A DNA stretch of 64,000 bases, taken from NCBI RefSeq assembly GCF_003544895.1, contig NZ_CP032125.1, positions 1,254,001 through 1,318,000 of the forward strand. Reading direction: 5' to 3'. The notes under the pieces were generated by a model. It searched no databases and was not told where the DNA came from. It saw only the letters and a program-made list of their open reading frames with translations. This document shows, piece by piece, positions 47,158 to 57,858 of this stretch; within the stretch, counting starts at the first letter, position 1; each line of letters starts with the position of its first letter. The position numbers were made by a program, and so were the translations under genes. The stretch is from Profundibacter amoris. Its GTDB lineage: Bacteria > Pseudomonadota > Alphaproteobacteria > Rhodobacterales > Rhodobacteraceae.

Positions 47158-47796
47158 ATGAAACTGGGCAAGCAAAGCTATGTCGTCTACCTGATCTGGG
47201 CCGTATTGGCGCTGGAATTTGTGGTCTCGATGTTTGAGGGGCGATATTCGCTGGCGTTCATCGCGTTGGCCACCCTGTCGCTGTCACTGGCTCCGATGAT
47301 CTTTGCCGACCGCTTCCACATCCGCCTGCCGGTGCGCTTTTTCGCCGGGATTGTGTTGTTCATATTTGGCACCGTCTATCTGGGCGAGGCCTTTGATTTC
47401 TATGAGAAATACTGGTGGTGGGATGTGCTGCTGCATGGCGGCTCGGCACTGGGGTTCGGCTTGATCGGGTTTATCTTTGTGTTCATCCTGTTCGAGGGCG
47501 ACCGCTATGCCGCCCCGCCCTGGGCGCTGTCCTTTATGGCCTTTGCAATTGCCGTCAGCATCGGTGTGATGTGGGAGATTTTCGAGTTCGCCATGGACCA
47601 GATATTCGGTCTGAACATGCAGAAATCCGGCTTGATTGATACCATGTGGGACCTGATCGTCGACGTGATCGGCGCTTTTATCGGGGCCTGGGCCGGTTAC
47701 GGGTTTTTGCAGGGGCGTGACAAAAGCGGGCTGGCGGGGATGATCCGCGAGTTTGTGAGCAAGAACCGGCGGCTGTTTCGGCGGCGCAAGAGGTAG
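47158..47796 (+). CDS. Polytopic membrane protein (YjdF/DUF2238-like)
   Basis: The 212-residue protein has about five or six transmembrane helices and a basic C-terminal tail (KNRRLFRRRKR). A conserved core WWWDVLLHGGSALGFGLIGF and VMWEIFEFAMDQIFG, followed by DTMWDLIVDVIGAFIGA, resembles YjdF/DUF2238-type membrane proteins with a His, Glu and Asp facing inward. No function is established. It is 23 bp upstream of the FGE-like gene and may be co-transcribed with it, although GC content drops at that point. Confidence 0.8.
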   Translation: MKLGKQSYVVYLIWAVLALEFVVSMFEGRYSLAFIALATLSLSLAPMIFADRFHIRLPVRFFAGIVLFIFGTVYLGEAFDFYEKYWWWDVLLHGGSALGFGLIGFIFVFILFEGDRYAAPPWALSFMAFAIAVSIGVMWEIFEFAMDQIFGLNMQKSGLIDTMWDLIVDVIGAFIGAWAGYGFLQGRDKSGLAGMIREFVSKNRRLFRRRKR

Positions 47797-47819
47797 GGTT
47801 TGATATTTGTGAGGTTTAG

Positions 47820-48839
47820 ATGAAGGCATTATTCTTAGCGATACTCATTACACCGCTATTTTCTTCTGGTGTTAGCGCTGAACCGCTGAAGGTTTTTCGC
47901 GACTGTGATGTGTGCCCGGAAATGGTCGAGTTGCCGCTCGGGGAATTTATGATGGGCGCGCCGGATGATGAATTCAGAGCCATTGCCTACTTTACTGGAC
48001 AGGGCATGCAACGTGCCACCCCCGAAAATCCTTTTGTACCAGAGAATGAAGGCCCCCAACACAGAGTTGTTGTCGATATTCGCATCGCTATGGGAAAGAA
48101 TGAGGTTACATTTGACGAGTGGATGGCATGCGTAAACGACGGCGGGTGTGGCGGGTATACTCCACCTGACACTATAGGCCCGAATGGCACGCTTGAGGGA
48201 ATCAAGCGCGCACTGACTGACCCTCGATTCATCCATACGCCGTCGGAAATAGATATTGCTGCGGTTACGGGTAATCCCAAAAAGCTTCTCCTTAGTGGGC
48301 GATACCCCCTCAATAGAGTTTCCTATCTGGATGCAGTGGCCTACACGCAATGGCTCAACCAAAAGCTTGGCACTGACGCTTACAGGCTACCGACCGAGGC
48401 GGAATGGGAATATGCGGCACGGGCCGGGACAACAAGTCGGTTTGCGCAAGGCTTCGAGCCAAGACCTGAACAAGCAAATATTTCGGGAGAGTTTACAGAA
48501 TTAGAACTTCAGCAGGAACGGCTCGACCTTCGGACGTTGGGCCATCCTGTGCCGGTTGACGAACTTGATGCAGCAAATCCGTGGGGACTACGGCATATGT
48601 CAGGGAATGTCGGTGAGATCACACTGTCCTGCTATCCGGCTGATACAAAACACCTTCCAGTGTGGGGGACAACGCGTGAGTGGTTAATACAAAGCGTCGA
48701 TGATAGCTGTGATCGGGTGCGTCGAGGGGGTGCGTTTTCAAGAGGTATGTTCCGCGCGCGTGTCGCATGGCGCACGGGGATCGCGGAAACGCTTCGTCTC
48801 CAGTCATTCGGATTTCGGATTGTTAAAGAAATAGAGTGA
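47820..48839 (+). CDS. Exported formylglycine-generating-enzyme-like (SUMF1) protein
   Basis: The 339-residue protein has a Sec signal peptide (MKALFLAILITPLFSSGVSA) followed by an FGE-sulfatase domain. Family motifs are VELPLGEFMMGAPDDE, EVTFDEWMACVNDGG, NRVSYLDAVAYTQWLNQKL, YRLPTEAEWEYAARAGT and the end RVRRGGAFSRGMFRARVAWR...FGFRIVKE. The FGE catalytic Cys pair is not evident, so it may be a binding or scaffold member. GC content is lower than neighbours (42% in one line I counted), suggesting transfer. No sulfatase gene is nearby. Confidence 0.85.
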   Translation: MKALFLAILITPLFSSGVSAEPLKVFRDCDVCPEMVELPLGEFMMGAPDDEFRAIAYFTGQGMQRATPENPFVPENEGPQHRVVVDIRIAMGKNEVTFDEWMACVNDGGCGGYTPPDTIGPNGTLEGIKRALTDPRFIHTPSEIDIAAVTGNPKKLLLSGRYPLNRVSYLDAVAYTQWLNQKLGTDAYRLPTEAEWEYAARAGTTSRFAQGFEPRPEQANISGEFTELELQQERLDLRTLGHPVPVDELDAANPWGLRHMSGNVGEITLSCYPADTKHLPVWGTTREWLIQSVDDSCDRVRRGGAFSRGMFRARVAWRTGIAETLRLQSFGFRIVKEIE

Positions 48840-48852
48840 GGTAGCAAAAACT

Positions 48853-49023
48853 ATGGGACAGATTGGTGGTACTTGGTATTGGGCTCCGGGAGACAATGTA
48901 TCATCTCTCAAAACGGGTTTGGGAGAGATTACATTAGAAGGGTTTTACGGAACCCCGCAAGACCGCCCAGGTCATAGTGGTGTTGCCAACTTACCCGGCT
49001 CGACCGGGTTTGGTATTTATTAG
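48853..49023 (+). CDS. Small hypothetical ORF (56 aa)
   Basis: In the 312-bp gap between the FGE-like gene and selO, an ATG 13 bp after the previous stop opens a 56-residue frame (MGQIGGTWYWAPGDNVSSLK..., ending TGFGIY). The segment shares the lower GC of the FGE-like gene, and an AGCAAAAA stretch precedes the ATG. It may be the broken 5' end of a second transferred gene. The remaining 130 bp up to selO contain TTGACA-like words but no further ORF I can support. Confidence 0.35.
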   Translation: MGQIGGTWYWAPGDNVSSLKTGLGEITLEGFYGTPQDRPGHSGVANLPGSTGFGIY

Positions 49024-49151
49024 TATCACCGGAACTTCTGACCTTGACAGACTTGACATAGTTTCTAGCGGAACAATTTCAGACATTGCGTCCGCTCGGA
49101 TCACATCGGCGGCCGGTGTTTGCGCCAGACGGAAAGGGGGCGAAAGTAGCT

Positions 49152-50588
49152 TCATGTCCCGCAAAATGTCTGCTGCACCTTTTCGTCCTCGGTCGGTGGT
49201 CGCCGCAAATCCGCATAGTCCGCCACATCCTCGTAGGGTTGCGCCAGTGCTGCCATCAGCCGTTCAAACGGGGCGTAATCGCCGGTCACGGCGGCCTGGA
49301 TCATCTGTTCTATCCGGTGGTTGCGCGGGATCAGCGCAGGGGAGGTGGCGCGGATCAGGGCTTGTTGCTGCGCCCAATCCGTTCCCTCCTGCGCCAGACG
49401 GGCCTGCCAGCGTTTGTGCCAACCGTCATAGAGCGCCGGATCAAGGAACTGGTCGCGGGCGTTTCCATCCGCCAAAGCGCGGAAGGTATTGGTGAAATCG
49501 GCCTGCCCCTGCGCCATGCGGTCCAGCAGGTCAATCACCAGTTCATCATCCCCCGCCATAGCGCGTTTCAGGCCCAGTTTGGCGCGGTGTTCGGTGATCC
49601 AGAACGCCAGAAACTGGTCTCGGAACCCGTGCAGGGCCTCGGTGGCCTGTTTAACGGCGGCGGCCTCGTCCCCCATCAGCGGGATCAGGCTGGTGGCCAG
49701 TTGCGCTAGATTCCATACGATGATTTCTGGCTGCTGGTTGAAGGCATAGCGCCCCGCGCGGTCGATCGAGGAATAGACGCGGGCGGGGTGGTAGGTATCC
49801 ATGAACGCACAAGGGCCGTAATCGATGGTGAGGCCGCCGATATGGGTGTTGTCGGTGTTCATCACCCCATGGATAAAGCCGATGCCCATCCAGCGGGCAA
49901 TCAGACTGGCCTGCGCGGTGATCACCGCTTGCAGCAGGTCCATCGGGTTTTTTGCGTCGGGGTAGTGGCGCTTGATGGTGTAATCCGTCAGGGCTTGCAA
50001 CGCTTCGGTGTCTTGCCGCGCTGCGAAATACTGGAAGGTGCCAACGCGGATGTGGCTGCTGGCAACGCGGGTCAATACGGCACCGGGCAGGGCGGTTTCG
50101 CGCATCACATCTTCGCCCGTGGTGACGGCCGCCAGCGCGCGGGTGGTGGGGATGTTCAGGACTGCCATGGCCTCGCTCACCACATATTCGCGCAGCACGG
50201 GGCCAAGCCACGCCCGCCCGTCGCCGCCCCGCGAAAACGGGGTGCGGCCCGAGCCCTTTAGCTGGATGTCCTGCCGTGTGCCATTTGCGTCCAGCACCTC
50301 GCCCAGCAGCATCGCGCGCCCGTCGCCCAGTTGCGGGGACCATCCGCCGAACTGATGGCCGGCATAGGCCTGTGCCAGCGGATCGGCCCCGTCAGGGATG
50401 GCGCTGCCCGACAGCACGGCCACACCGGCAGGCGCGCGCAATTCGCCCGCCTTTATCCCCAGTTCCCGCGCCAGAGTTTCGTTCAGCGCCACCAGTTTCG
50501 GGTTTGCCACAGGCGAGGGGCCGATGCGGGCGTAAAACTGATCCGGCAGTCGGGCGTAAGAGTTGTCAAAGGGGATGCTCAGGGGCAT
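49152..50588 (-). CDS. selO: Protein adenylyltransferase SelO
   Basis: SelO (YdiU) is a pseudokinase that AMPylates proteins in redox stress. The 478-residue product contains the conserved YAGHQFGGWSPQLGDGRAML, the ATP-binding DIQLKGSGRTPFSRGGDGRAWL and the active-site HGVMNTDNTHIGGLTIDYGPCAFMDTY. A C-terminal cysteine is present (QQTFCGT), where other SelO proteins have selenocysteine or cysteine. I chose the ATG at 50588 with AAGGA upstream; a TTG at 50606 is the alternative. It is divergent from katG, another oxidative-stress gene. Confidence 0.95.
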   Translation of the reverse strand: MPLSIPFDNSYARLPDQFYARIGPSPVANPKLVALNETLARELGIKAGELRAPAGVAVLSGSAIPDGADPLAQAYAGHQFGGWSPQLGDGRAMLLGEVLDANGTRQDIQLKGSGRTPFSRGGDGRAWLGPVLREYVVSEAMAVLNIPTTRALAAVTTGEDVMRETALPGAVLTRVASSHIRVGTFQYFAARQDTEALQALTDYTIKRHYPDAKNPMDLLQAVITAQASLIARWMGIGFIHGVMNTDNTHIGGLTIDYGPCAFMDTYHPARVYSSIDRAGRYAFNQQPEIIVWNLAQLATSLIPLMGDEAAAVKQATEALHGFRDQFLAFWITEHRAKLGLKRAMAGDDELVIDLLDRMAQGQADFTNTFRALADGNARDQFLDPALYDGWHKRWQARLAQEGTDWAQQQALIRATSPALIPRNHRIEQMIQAAVTGDYAPFERLMAALAQPYEDVADYADLRRPPTEDEKVQQTFCGT

Positions 50589-50826
50589 GTGGGGTCCTTG
50601 GGGCAAGGGGGCTGATCGCCCCCGTTCGCTGCCCCATGACTATAAGTTGGAACGACCCGCCGGTGCAACAGCGGGGATAGCCGCTTTAGACCATTAGAAA
50701 AATTAATGGTAACTATAGAAATATATAAATATTATTAATGGAAGGGGTTTGCTACCTTTCTACCGGATCAACAAAACCGGTTCATGGGGCCAGTTTTGAT
50801 CAGCGAATAATCAACAGGAGGATCAA

Positions 50827-53027
<2,201 letters not shown>

Positions 53028-53075
53028 GCCGGTGTCCTGAACAGGGGTGCGGCAGCCTTTCGGTTGTCGCTCCTT

Positions 53076-53120
53076 CGTTTTCTTTGAAAGAAAACGGCCG
53101 AAATCTTTCAAAGATTTCGG
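53076..53120. repeat. Two adjacent perfect palindromes after katG
   Basis: CGTTTTCTTT-G-AAAGAAAACG occupies 53076-53096, and CCGAAATCTTT-C-AAAGATTTCGG occupies 53098-53120. Both are perfect, with single-base centres, and only one base separates them. They sit between katG and the convergent GNAT gene and could act as bidirectional terminators or REP-like elements. Confidence 0.7.
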
Positions 53121-53141
53121 GGCTTATGTCGGGGCAAACCT

Positions 53142-53591
53142 CTAAAACCGCCGTGTCATCAGGCGATAGTCGTCGCGGGCCGTAAACCCCAGCCGCGAAT
53201 ACAGTCGTTTTGCCCCCTCGTTGTCGTGCATCACTTCCAGATGCAGCGCCTTGACGCCATAGTCGGCCAAGGCCGGCATCAGGGTGCGTAGCACCTCGCC
53301 ACCCATGCCCCGCCCGCGCACGTTTTCGCGGATGTAGAATTCGTCGATATACCCGATGATCCCGCCCATTTCCACAGAATAGCCAAAGGACACCACGATA
53401 TAACCCACCGGCCCGTTCTTTGGCCCGATCAGATAGGCAGCGCCATGCGGTATACCCTCGAGCAGCGGGGTCAGGGCCGCTGTGCGGTCCTCATCGGTCT
53501 GGGCTATCCCCTCTTGTGCGTGAAAGGCGGCGACAAGGGATTGCAAGCGGGGCAGATCATCCGCTTTGGCCAGATGCAGGGCGGCGCTCAT
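53142..53591 (-). CDS. GNAT family N-acetyltransferase
   Basis: The 149-residue protein has the GNAT fold. It begins LHLAKADDLPRLQSLVAAFH and has a central IGYIDEFYIRENVRGRGMGGEVLRTL segment that contains the acetyl-CoA loop RGRGMGG. It closes with LHLEVMHDNEGAKRLYSRLGF. The substrate is unknown. I chose the ATG at 53591 because the fold starts there; the in-frame ATG at 53636 adds a Pro-rich stretch (PPFPPVGPT) of unclear value. No strong RBS favours either. Confidence 0.85.
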   Translation of the reverse strand: MSAALHLAKADDLPRLQSLVAAFHAQEGIAQTDEDRTAALTPLLEGIPHGAAYLIGPKNGPVGYIVVSFGYSVEMGGIIGYIDEFYIRENVRGRGMGGEVLRTLMPALADYGVKALHLEVMHDNEGAKRLYSRLGFTARDDYRLMTRRF

Positions 53592-53783
53592 CGTTGGCCC
53601 CACAGGGGGGAAGGGTGGTTCATAATCAACATGCATCCTTATTTGACGAGTTTCCCGGTCGGATAAAACCCGGCCTTCGAAAATTCCACGATCGGGCTTG
53701 CCGTGACCCGTATCAGATTAACGTCAAAAGAAAAACCTGCCCCTGCAGCCACTGGTCATAAAACCGCTTAGAAAAACGGCGTG

Positions 53784-54362
53784 TCAGTCGTCCCCGAATA
53801 TACGCTGGTTTTCAAGGAAGAATTTCGGGAATTTCCCACTGTAGTGGCCCTGAACCCTGACACGTTCGCTTCCTTGAACCGGCTTATAGGTATCCCAGTT
53901 CAGGCGGGTCAAATCTGCTGTGATGTCAAAGCTGATTTTGCCGTTGTTGCGGAAAACAAGGTTATCAACGCGGATACTTTTGCGGTTGTCATAGGGGTAG
54001 GTCGCTAGCGGCGTATCCCAGGTCTGGTCAACCAGAATGACGCGCACAGGGATCAGGTTGCCGGTTTTCGGGTCAAGGTCAAATTCCACCGAGAAAACCG
54101 GCGGCTTCCCTTCGCTATATTCTTTCAACCCCGCAGTGGCCTGAACGGTATAGCTTGTGACAGTGCCACCTGCCATTGCTTCACCAAAAGTGAAGTACAG
54201 GTCGCTGTATTCGTCGGCTTCGGATGTGACCGAGGTTAGGGTCACAGGGGTGCCATTCACACTCAACTCGTATTTGCCGATGCTTTCGTAACCCTTTGGA
54301 AAATCGGATGCCCATGCGGGGAAGGCCAGTAGGGCTGTGACTAACGCTATTGCCTTTTGCAT
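53784..54362 (-). CDS. Periplasmic protein, paralogue of upstream lipoprotein
   Basis: The 192-residue protein has a Sec signal peptide (MQKAIALVTALLAFPAWAS) and a beta-rich domain. Its opening GKYELSVNGTPVTLTSVTSEADEYSDLYF and closing ISFDITADLTRLNW...VRVQGHYSGKFPKFF match the neighbouring lipoprotein gene in pattern and position. It appears to be the second half of a tandem duplication, secreted without a lipid anchor. The ATG overlaps the stop of the upstream gene (TGATG), so they are coupled. No family recognised. Confidence 0.8.
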   Translation of the reverse strand: MQKAIALVTALLAFPAWASDFPKGYESIGKYELSVNGTPVTLTSVTSEADEYSDLYFTFGEAMAGGTVTSYTVQATAGLKEYSEGKPPVFSVEFDLDPKTGNLIPVRVILVDQTWDTPLATYPYDNRKSIRVDNLVFRNNGKISFDITADLTRLNWDTYKPVQGSERVRVQGHYSGKFPKFFLENQRIFGDD

Positions 54363-54889
54363 CAGTTGCCCTCCCGTTCGCTGGCCGGAATTGTGCCGCT
54401 AAAGCTGCCTTCGATATGGGCCCCCTTGGCGCCTGCAACCGGTTGTTCGCTCTGGGTTTCAACCCGCTCCAGATCGGCCGAAAAATCAAAGCTGATGGTG
54501 CCATCATCACCAATCAGCAGGTTTTCCATCCGGTGTTGACCGTTCGGGCCATCGGACGTCAGCATGGTATCGTATGATTCATCAAATACTTGAACAAACA
54601 TAAGGTCCAACGGGCCGCCGGTAACACCGCCTTGCAGTGACATGCTGATGATCGGCAGGCCATATTCGTCGTCTTTATCCCCCGCAGATCCGTCAATAAG
54701 CAGCAATTTAACCCCGCCAGGGGACATAGCGCGAATGCCGCTGTAATCGTTTTCTTTGTCGAAGACGCTGACAAACTCGATGTTGTTGCCATTCAGTTCG
54801 ACAGTAAATTTCCCAATCTCGTCGTAATTGTCTTTGCAAGCGCCTAGGGCAAGAACCGAGGCTGCCAAAAGGGCTGGAATGAAACGCAT
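54362..54889 (-). CDS. Lipoprotein, paralogue of downstream periplasmic protein
   Basis: The 175-residue protein has a lipoprotein signal (FIPALLAASVLALGAC, lipobox LGAC) and a beta-rich domain. EIGKFTVELNGNNIEFVSVFDKENDYSGIRAM and GTISFDFSADLERVE...AHIEGSFSGTIPA parallel the coupled downstream gene. The ATG at 54889 was chosen because AAAGGA lies 8 nt upstream and the signal peptide begins there; a longer frame has no signal. Function unknown. The two genes probably form a two-gene operon with 1-bp overlap. Confidence 0.82.
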   Translation of the reverse strand: MRFIPALLAASVLALGACKDNYDEIGKFTVELNGNNIEFVSVFDKENDYSGIRAMSPGGVKLLLIDGSAGDKDDEYGLPIISMSLQGGVTGGPLDLMFVQVFDESYDTMLTSDGPNGQHRMENLLIGDDGTISFDFSADLERVETQSEQPVAGAKGAHIEGSFSGTIPASEREGN

Positions 54890-55088
54890 AATAAAAGTCC
54901 TTTGGTTGTAAATGTGATCGAAGGCTAGCAGGCGCGGGGCAGGGTGGCGATACTGGAATTCCTGACCTTGGCGCCATGAGGTCAAAGAAAGGGGAGGGCG
55001 GCAAAGCACCTAAAAGCTTGATCGAAACAGCGATTTCCACTTAGGGTGAAAACATTACGCGTGAAATATGCAGCTGACTGGAGATCAA

Positions 55089-56051
55089 ATGCTATTAGAA
55101 ACACCCCTATGGCGGCAAACACCGCCTGCCGCTTTTCCTGTTTGTCTCGGGTTTATGTCCCTTGCTCTGGGCTGGACCAATGCATCCCATGTAATGCCAG
55201 AGATTTCCGAAGATATCGGTCATTTACTACTGGCGGCATCAACGGGTTATTTCATCTGGTTCTTTGTGTTTTATCTGCGAAAGTTTATGTCGCGCCCGAA
55301 AGTTGTGCTGGAAGATATGGGATCGGCACCGGCCCGGGCCGGAATTGCGGCAATGGCAATGTCGATGATGTTGCTGGCGGCGGCGCTGTTGCCATTTGGT
55401 ATTTCGGTGCCTCTGGTCTGGTGGACAGGTGTTATCCTGCAGATCATTGCAAGTGTGGTCGTATTGCATGCCATTTGGGACGAGCCGCCTGAAAAGCGCC
55501 ATTTCTCGACCTTTCAGTATCTGACCTTCGTTGGCCCTGTGGTGGGTCCGCTGGCCGGTGTTCAGCTGGGCTATGTCTGGGAGAGCGAGTTGCTGATCGA
55601 TGCAGCCCTTGTGGCCTATGTGATTGTGACTGCGGGCATCATACTGACAATCCGCCGCGATCCCGTTCCGGATAAACTGCGCCCCTCGGTAATGATCTTT
55701 CTCGCGCCCTTGTGCCTGTTTGCACTGGGGTACGGTGTTTTGGGGTACGATACGGCATTTACCGTATTCTACTGGGCTGGCAGCATTGTCGCCTTTGGTT
55801 TGATATTCCTTTTGCCCTGGATGACGCGCGGTGGTTATACGCCTGTATGGGGTGCCTTTACCTTTCCGATTGCGGCGTTCCTGAATGTGCAGGTTATGGC
55901 CGTTGCCAAAGGGCACGGTATCTGGGCAGAAGTCGGGGTATATGCAGGGCTTGTCATCGGCACGCCTGTGGTTCTCTATATGGTTTACCGAACTGTAATG
56001 GAGTGGGTCACCGGGGATCTGTCCAGAAAATCCGGGGCGGCAACAGCCTGA
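55089..56051 (+). CDS. TDT-family (TehA/SLAC1-like) membrane transporter
   Basis: The 320-residue protein has about ten transmembrane helices and resembles the TehA/SLAC1 anion channel and C4-dicarboxylate transporter family. It begins LLETPLWRQTPPAAFPVCLGFMSLALGW, a family-style opening, followed by LLLAASTGYFIWFFVFYLRKF, the VGPVVGPLAGVQLGY helix, and WGAFTFPIAAFLNVQ. The ATG at 55089 is preferred because GGAG lies 5 nt upstream; 55068 is in frame but lacks an RBS. Such proteins conduct small anions or dicarboxylates; tellurite resistance is only a historical label. Confidence 0.88.
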   Translation: MLLETPLWRQTPPAAFPVCLGFMSLALGWTNASHVMPEISEDIGHLLLAASTGYFIWFFVFYLRKFMSRPKVVLEDMGSAPARAGIAAMAMSMMLLAAALLPFGISVPLVWWTGVILQIIASVVVLHAIWDEPPEKRHFSTFQYLTFVGPVVGPLAGVQLGYVWESELLIDAALVAYVIVTAGIILTIRRDPVPDKLRPSVMIFLAPLCLFALGYGVLGYDTAFTVFYWAGSIVAFGLIFLLPWMTRGGYTPVWGAFTFPIAAFLNVQVMAVAKGHGIWAEVGVYAGLVIGTPVVLYMVYRTVMEWVTGDLSRKSGAATA

Positions 56052-56086
56052 CTGGCATTAATAAAATTACTGAAAGAAAACAAAAG

Positions 56087-56109
56087 CCTATCCTTTTGGA
56101 TAGGTTTTT
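56087..56109 (+). terminator. Terminator after the TDT transporter
   Basis: CCTATCC (56087-56093) pairs with GGATAGG (56098-56104) around a TTTT loop and is followed by five T. Confidence 0.85.
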
Positions 56110-56223
56110 GCATTCATCATGAAAACCGCACATTTCCTCCGCAATCGTGACAGCTTTGCACCATTCTAGGGCAGAGTGAATATTGGAAACGCGAATTGTG
56201 AACTAGTATAAGGAAATGTAATT

Positions 56224-56886
56224 ATGAGTGGTTTTTTTGCGGGTCGCACGCTTGCTGTTAAATTATCGACAGCGGTTATGGCAACATTGTTTTGTGGCAC
56301 ATTGCAGGCCACTGCCCAGGATGTTGGCATCACAAAAGACACAATGGAAGTCGAGTATACATTCAATGGCCAAACATATGTCATCAGTCGCAATCAGGAT
56401 CAGAATAACCGTATTCCAGACCGGTTCGCCCTGACTTCGCGCCCATGCCCCAGTCATTGTCTTCAACCGATGTCTATTCAAAAGGATGTTGAGACAGTAA
56501 GCGAATTGGAACTGCTGCAATTCTTGCAAGATTATGTCAGCACGGGCAAAGGTTTCTTGATAGATTCCCGTGGCACCAAGGACTTCGAGAAGGGCACGAT
56601 CCCCGGGGCTGTCAATCTTCCATCGGATGTTTTTCTACCGGAACCGAACAACGTATTTTTTGATTCAGTAATGACAATGCTAAGTGGCGAAAAATCGGAT
56701 TCTGGCGAATGGGTTTTTAATAATCCAAAAGACCTTATGCTGTTTTGCAATGGTAAAACCTGTTCGCGTTCCCCCAAAGCGATCCAGAACCTTTTGGCAA
56801 TTAATTACCCACCGGAAAAGCTCCATTGGTACCGTGGCGGATTGCAAGATTGGACCGGTTTGGGGTTGTCGGTCGAATATCATTAA
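56224..56886 (+). CDS. Exported rhodanese-like protein, copy 1
   Basis: The 220-residue protein has an N-terminal signal sequence (LAVKLSTAVMATLFCGTLQATAQ) and a C-terminal rhodanese-like domain. The domain runs from LLQFLQDYVSTGKGFLIDSRGTKDF through KGTIPGAVNLP to the active-site region LMLFCNGKTCSRSPKAIQNLL and WYRGGLQDWTGLG. Besides the CNGxxC loop it has a CPSHC pair near residue 75, so redox or sulfur-transfer chemistry in the periplasm is plausible. Local GC is about 40%, lower than neighbours. AAGGA lies 9 nt before the ATG. A second copy follows at 57123. Confidence 0.87.
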   Translation: MSGFFAGRTLAVKLSTAVMATLFCGTLQATAQDVGITKDTMEVEYTFNGQTYVISRNQDQNNRIPDRFALTSRPCPSHCLQPMSIQKDVETVSELELLQFLQDYVSTGKGFLIDSRGTKDFEKGTIPGAVNLPSDVFLPEPNNVFFDSVMTMLSGEKSDSGEWVFNNPKDLMLFCNGKTCSRSPKAIQNLLAINYPPEKLHWYRGGLQDWTGLGLSVEYH

Positions 56887-57122
56887 CAGACCCATTAGAT
56901 TGCTGTCAAAAATGGCATTCCAAGCAGTTTATTCTGCTTTGGATGTCTGACAGAAGTCTATAATAAATGATTAAAAACAGTTTGTTAGATGTATTTCTGG
57001 TATGATTTCGCATTGTCTTAAAATGTTCATAATTCCTCCGCAATCATGACCGGATTATTCGGTTATTAGGCGCAGCGAACGATTAAATCGTAATATGTGA
57101 ATAGGTAAAGGAAATGCAAATA

Positions 57123-57797
57123 ATGAAAAATATATTGGCGGGCCATAAATTGGCAACAAAACTTTCAACAGCTGTCATCGCGACATTGTTTTGCGGTGCA
57201 TTGCAGGTAACGGCCCAGGAAGTGCGCATCACAGCAGACATCATGGATGTAGAATATACATTCAACGGCAATACATATGTCATCAGCCGGAACCAGGATC
57301 CAAATCACCGGATTCCGGATGACTATGCGAAAACCTCGCGCAGCTGTCCGAAATTTTGTGTGCAGCCTATGAAGGTGCATGAAGGGGTTAATACGGTTGG
57401 CGAACTGGAGCTTTTGTCCTTCCTTCAGGAATATGTCAGTACCGGCAAAGGTTTTCTGATCGATTCCCGCACAAGCGACTGGCATGACAAGGGCACCATT
57501 CCGGGTGCTGTGAACCTGCCGTTCAACGTATTCGTTCCCAGCGAGGAAAATGTATTCTTTGATTCCGTGATGGTCATGCTGGGCGGGAAACAGTCCGAAT
57601 TTGGCGAATGGGAATTTACCGATCCAAAAGAATTGATGCTGTTTTGCAATGGCCCTTGGTGTGGGCAGTCCCCGACCGCCATCCGCAACCTGCTTGCCAT
57701 CAACTACCCACCTGAAAAGCTGCATTACTACCGTGGTGGTATGCAGAATTGGTACGGTATGGGGTTTTCGGTCGAGGTTCCGAACTCTGGTTCCTGA
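57123..57797 (+). CDS. Exported rhodanese-like protein, copy 2
   Basis: The 224-residue product is a close paralogue of the preceding gene. It shares the signal sequence (LATKLSTAVIATLFCGALQ), the CPKFC pair, YVSTGKGFLIDSR, KGTIPGAVNLPFNVF and the active-site LMLFCNGPWCGQSPTAIRNLL, ending HYYRGGMQNWYGMGFSVE. The ATG at 57123 is preferred over 57114 because AAAGGA then lies 10 nt upstream, as in copy 1. The promoter region carries the same 18-nt element 90 bp upstream. It is a tandem duplication including regulatory DNA. A family with a CxxCW-type active site in alcohol catabolism is an alternative comparison. Confidence 0.87.
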   Translation: MKNILAGHKLATKLSTAVIATLFCGALQVTAQEVRITADIMDVEYTFNGNTYVISRNQDPNHRIPDDYAKTSRSCPKFCVQPMKVHEGVNTVGELELLSFLQEYVSTGKGFLIDSRTSDWHDKGTIPGAVNLPFNVFVPSEENVFFDSVMVMLGGKQSEFGEWEFTDPKELMLFCNGPWCGQSPTAIRNLLAINYPPEKLHYYRGGMQNWYGMGFSVEVPNSGS

Positions 57798-57858
57798 ACA
57801 GAAACCTAACCGAGCAGAAGCATGATGTTGATCGCTTTCTGCTCGGTTTTATTTTGGA

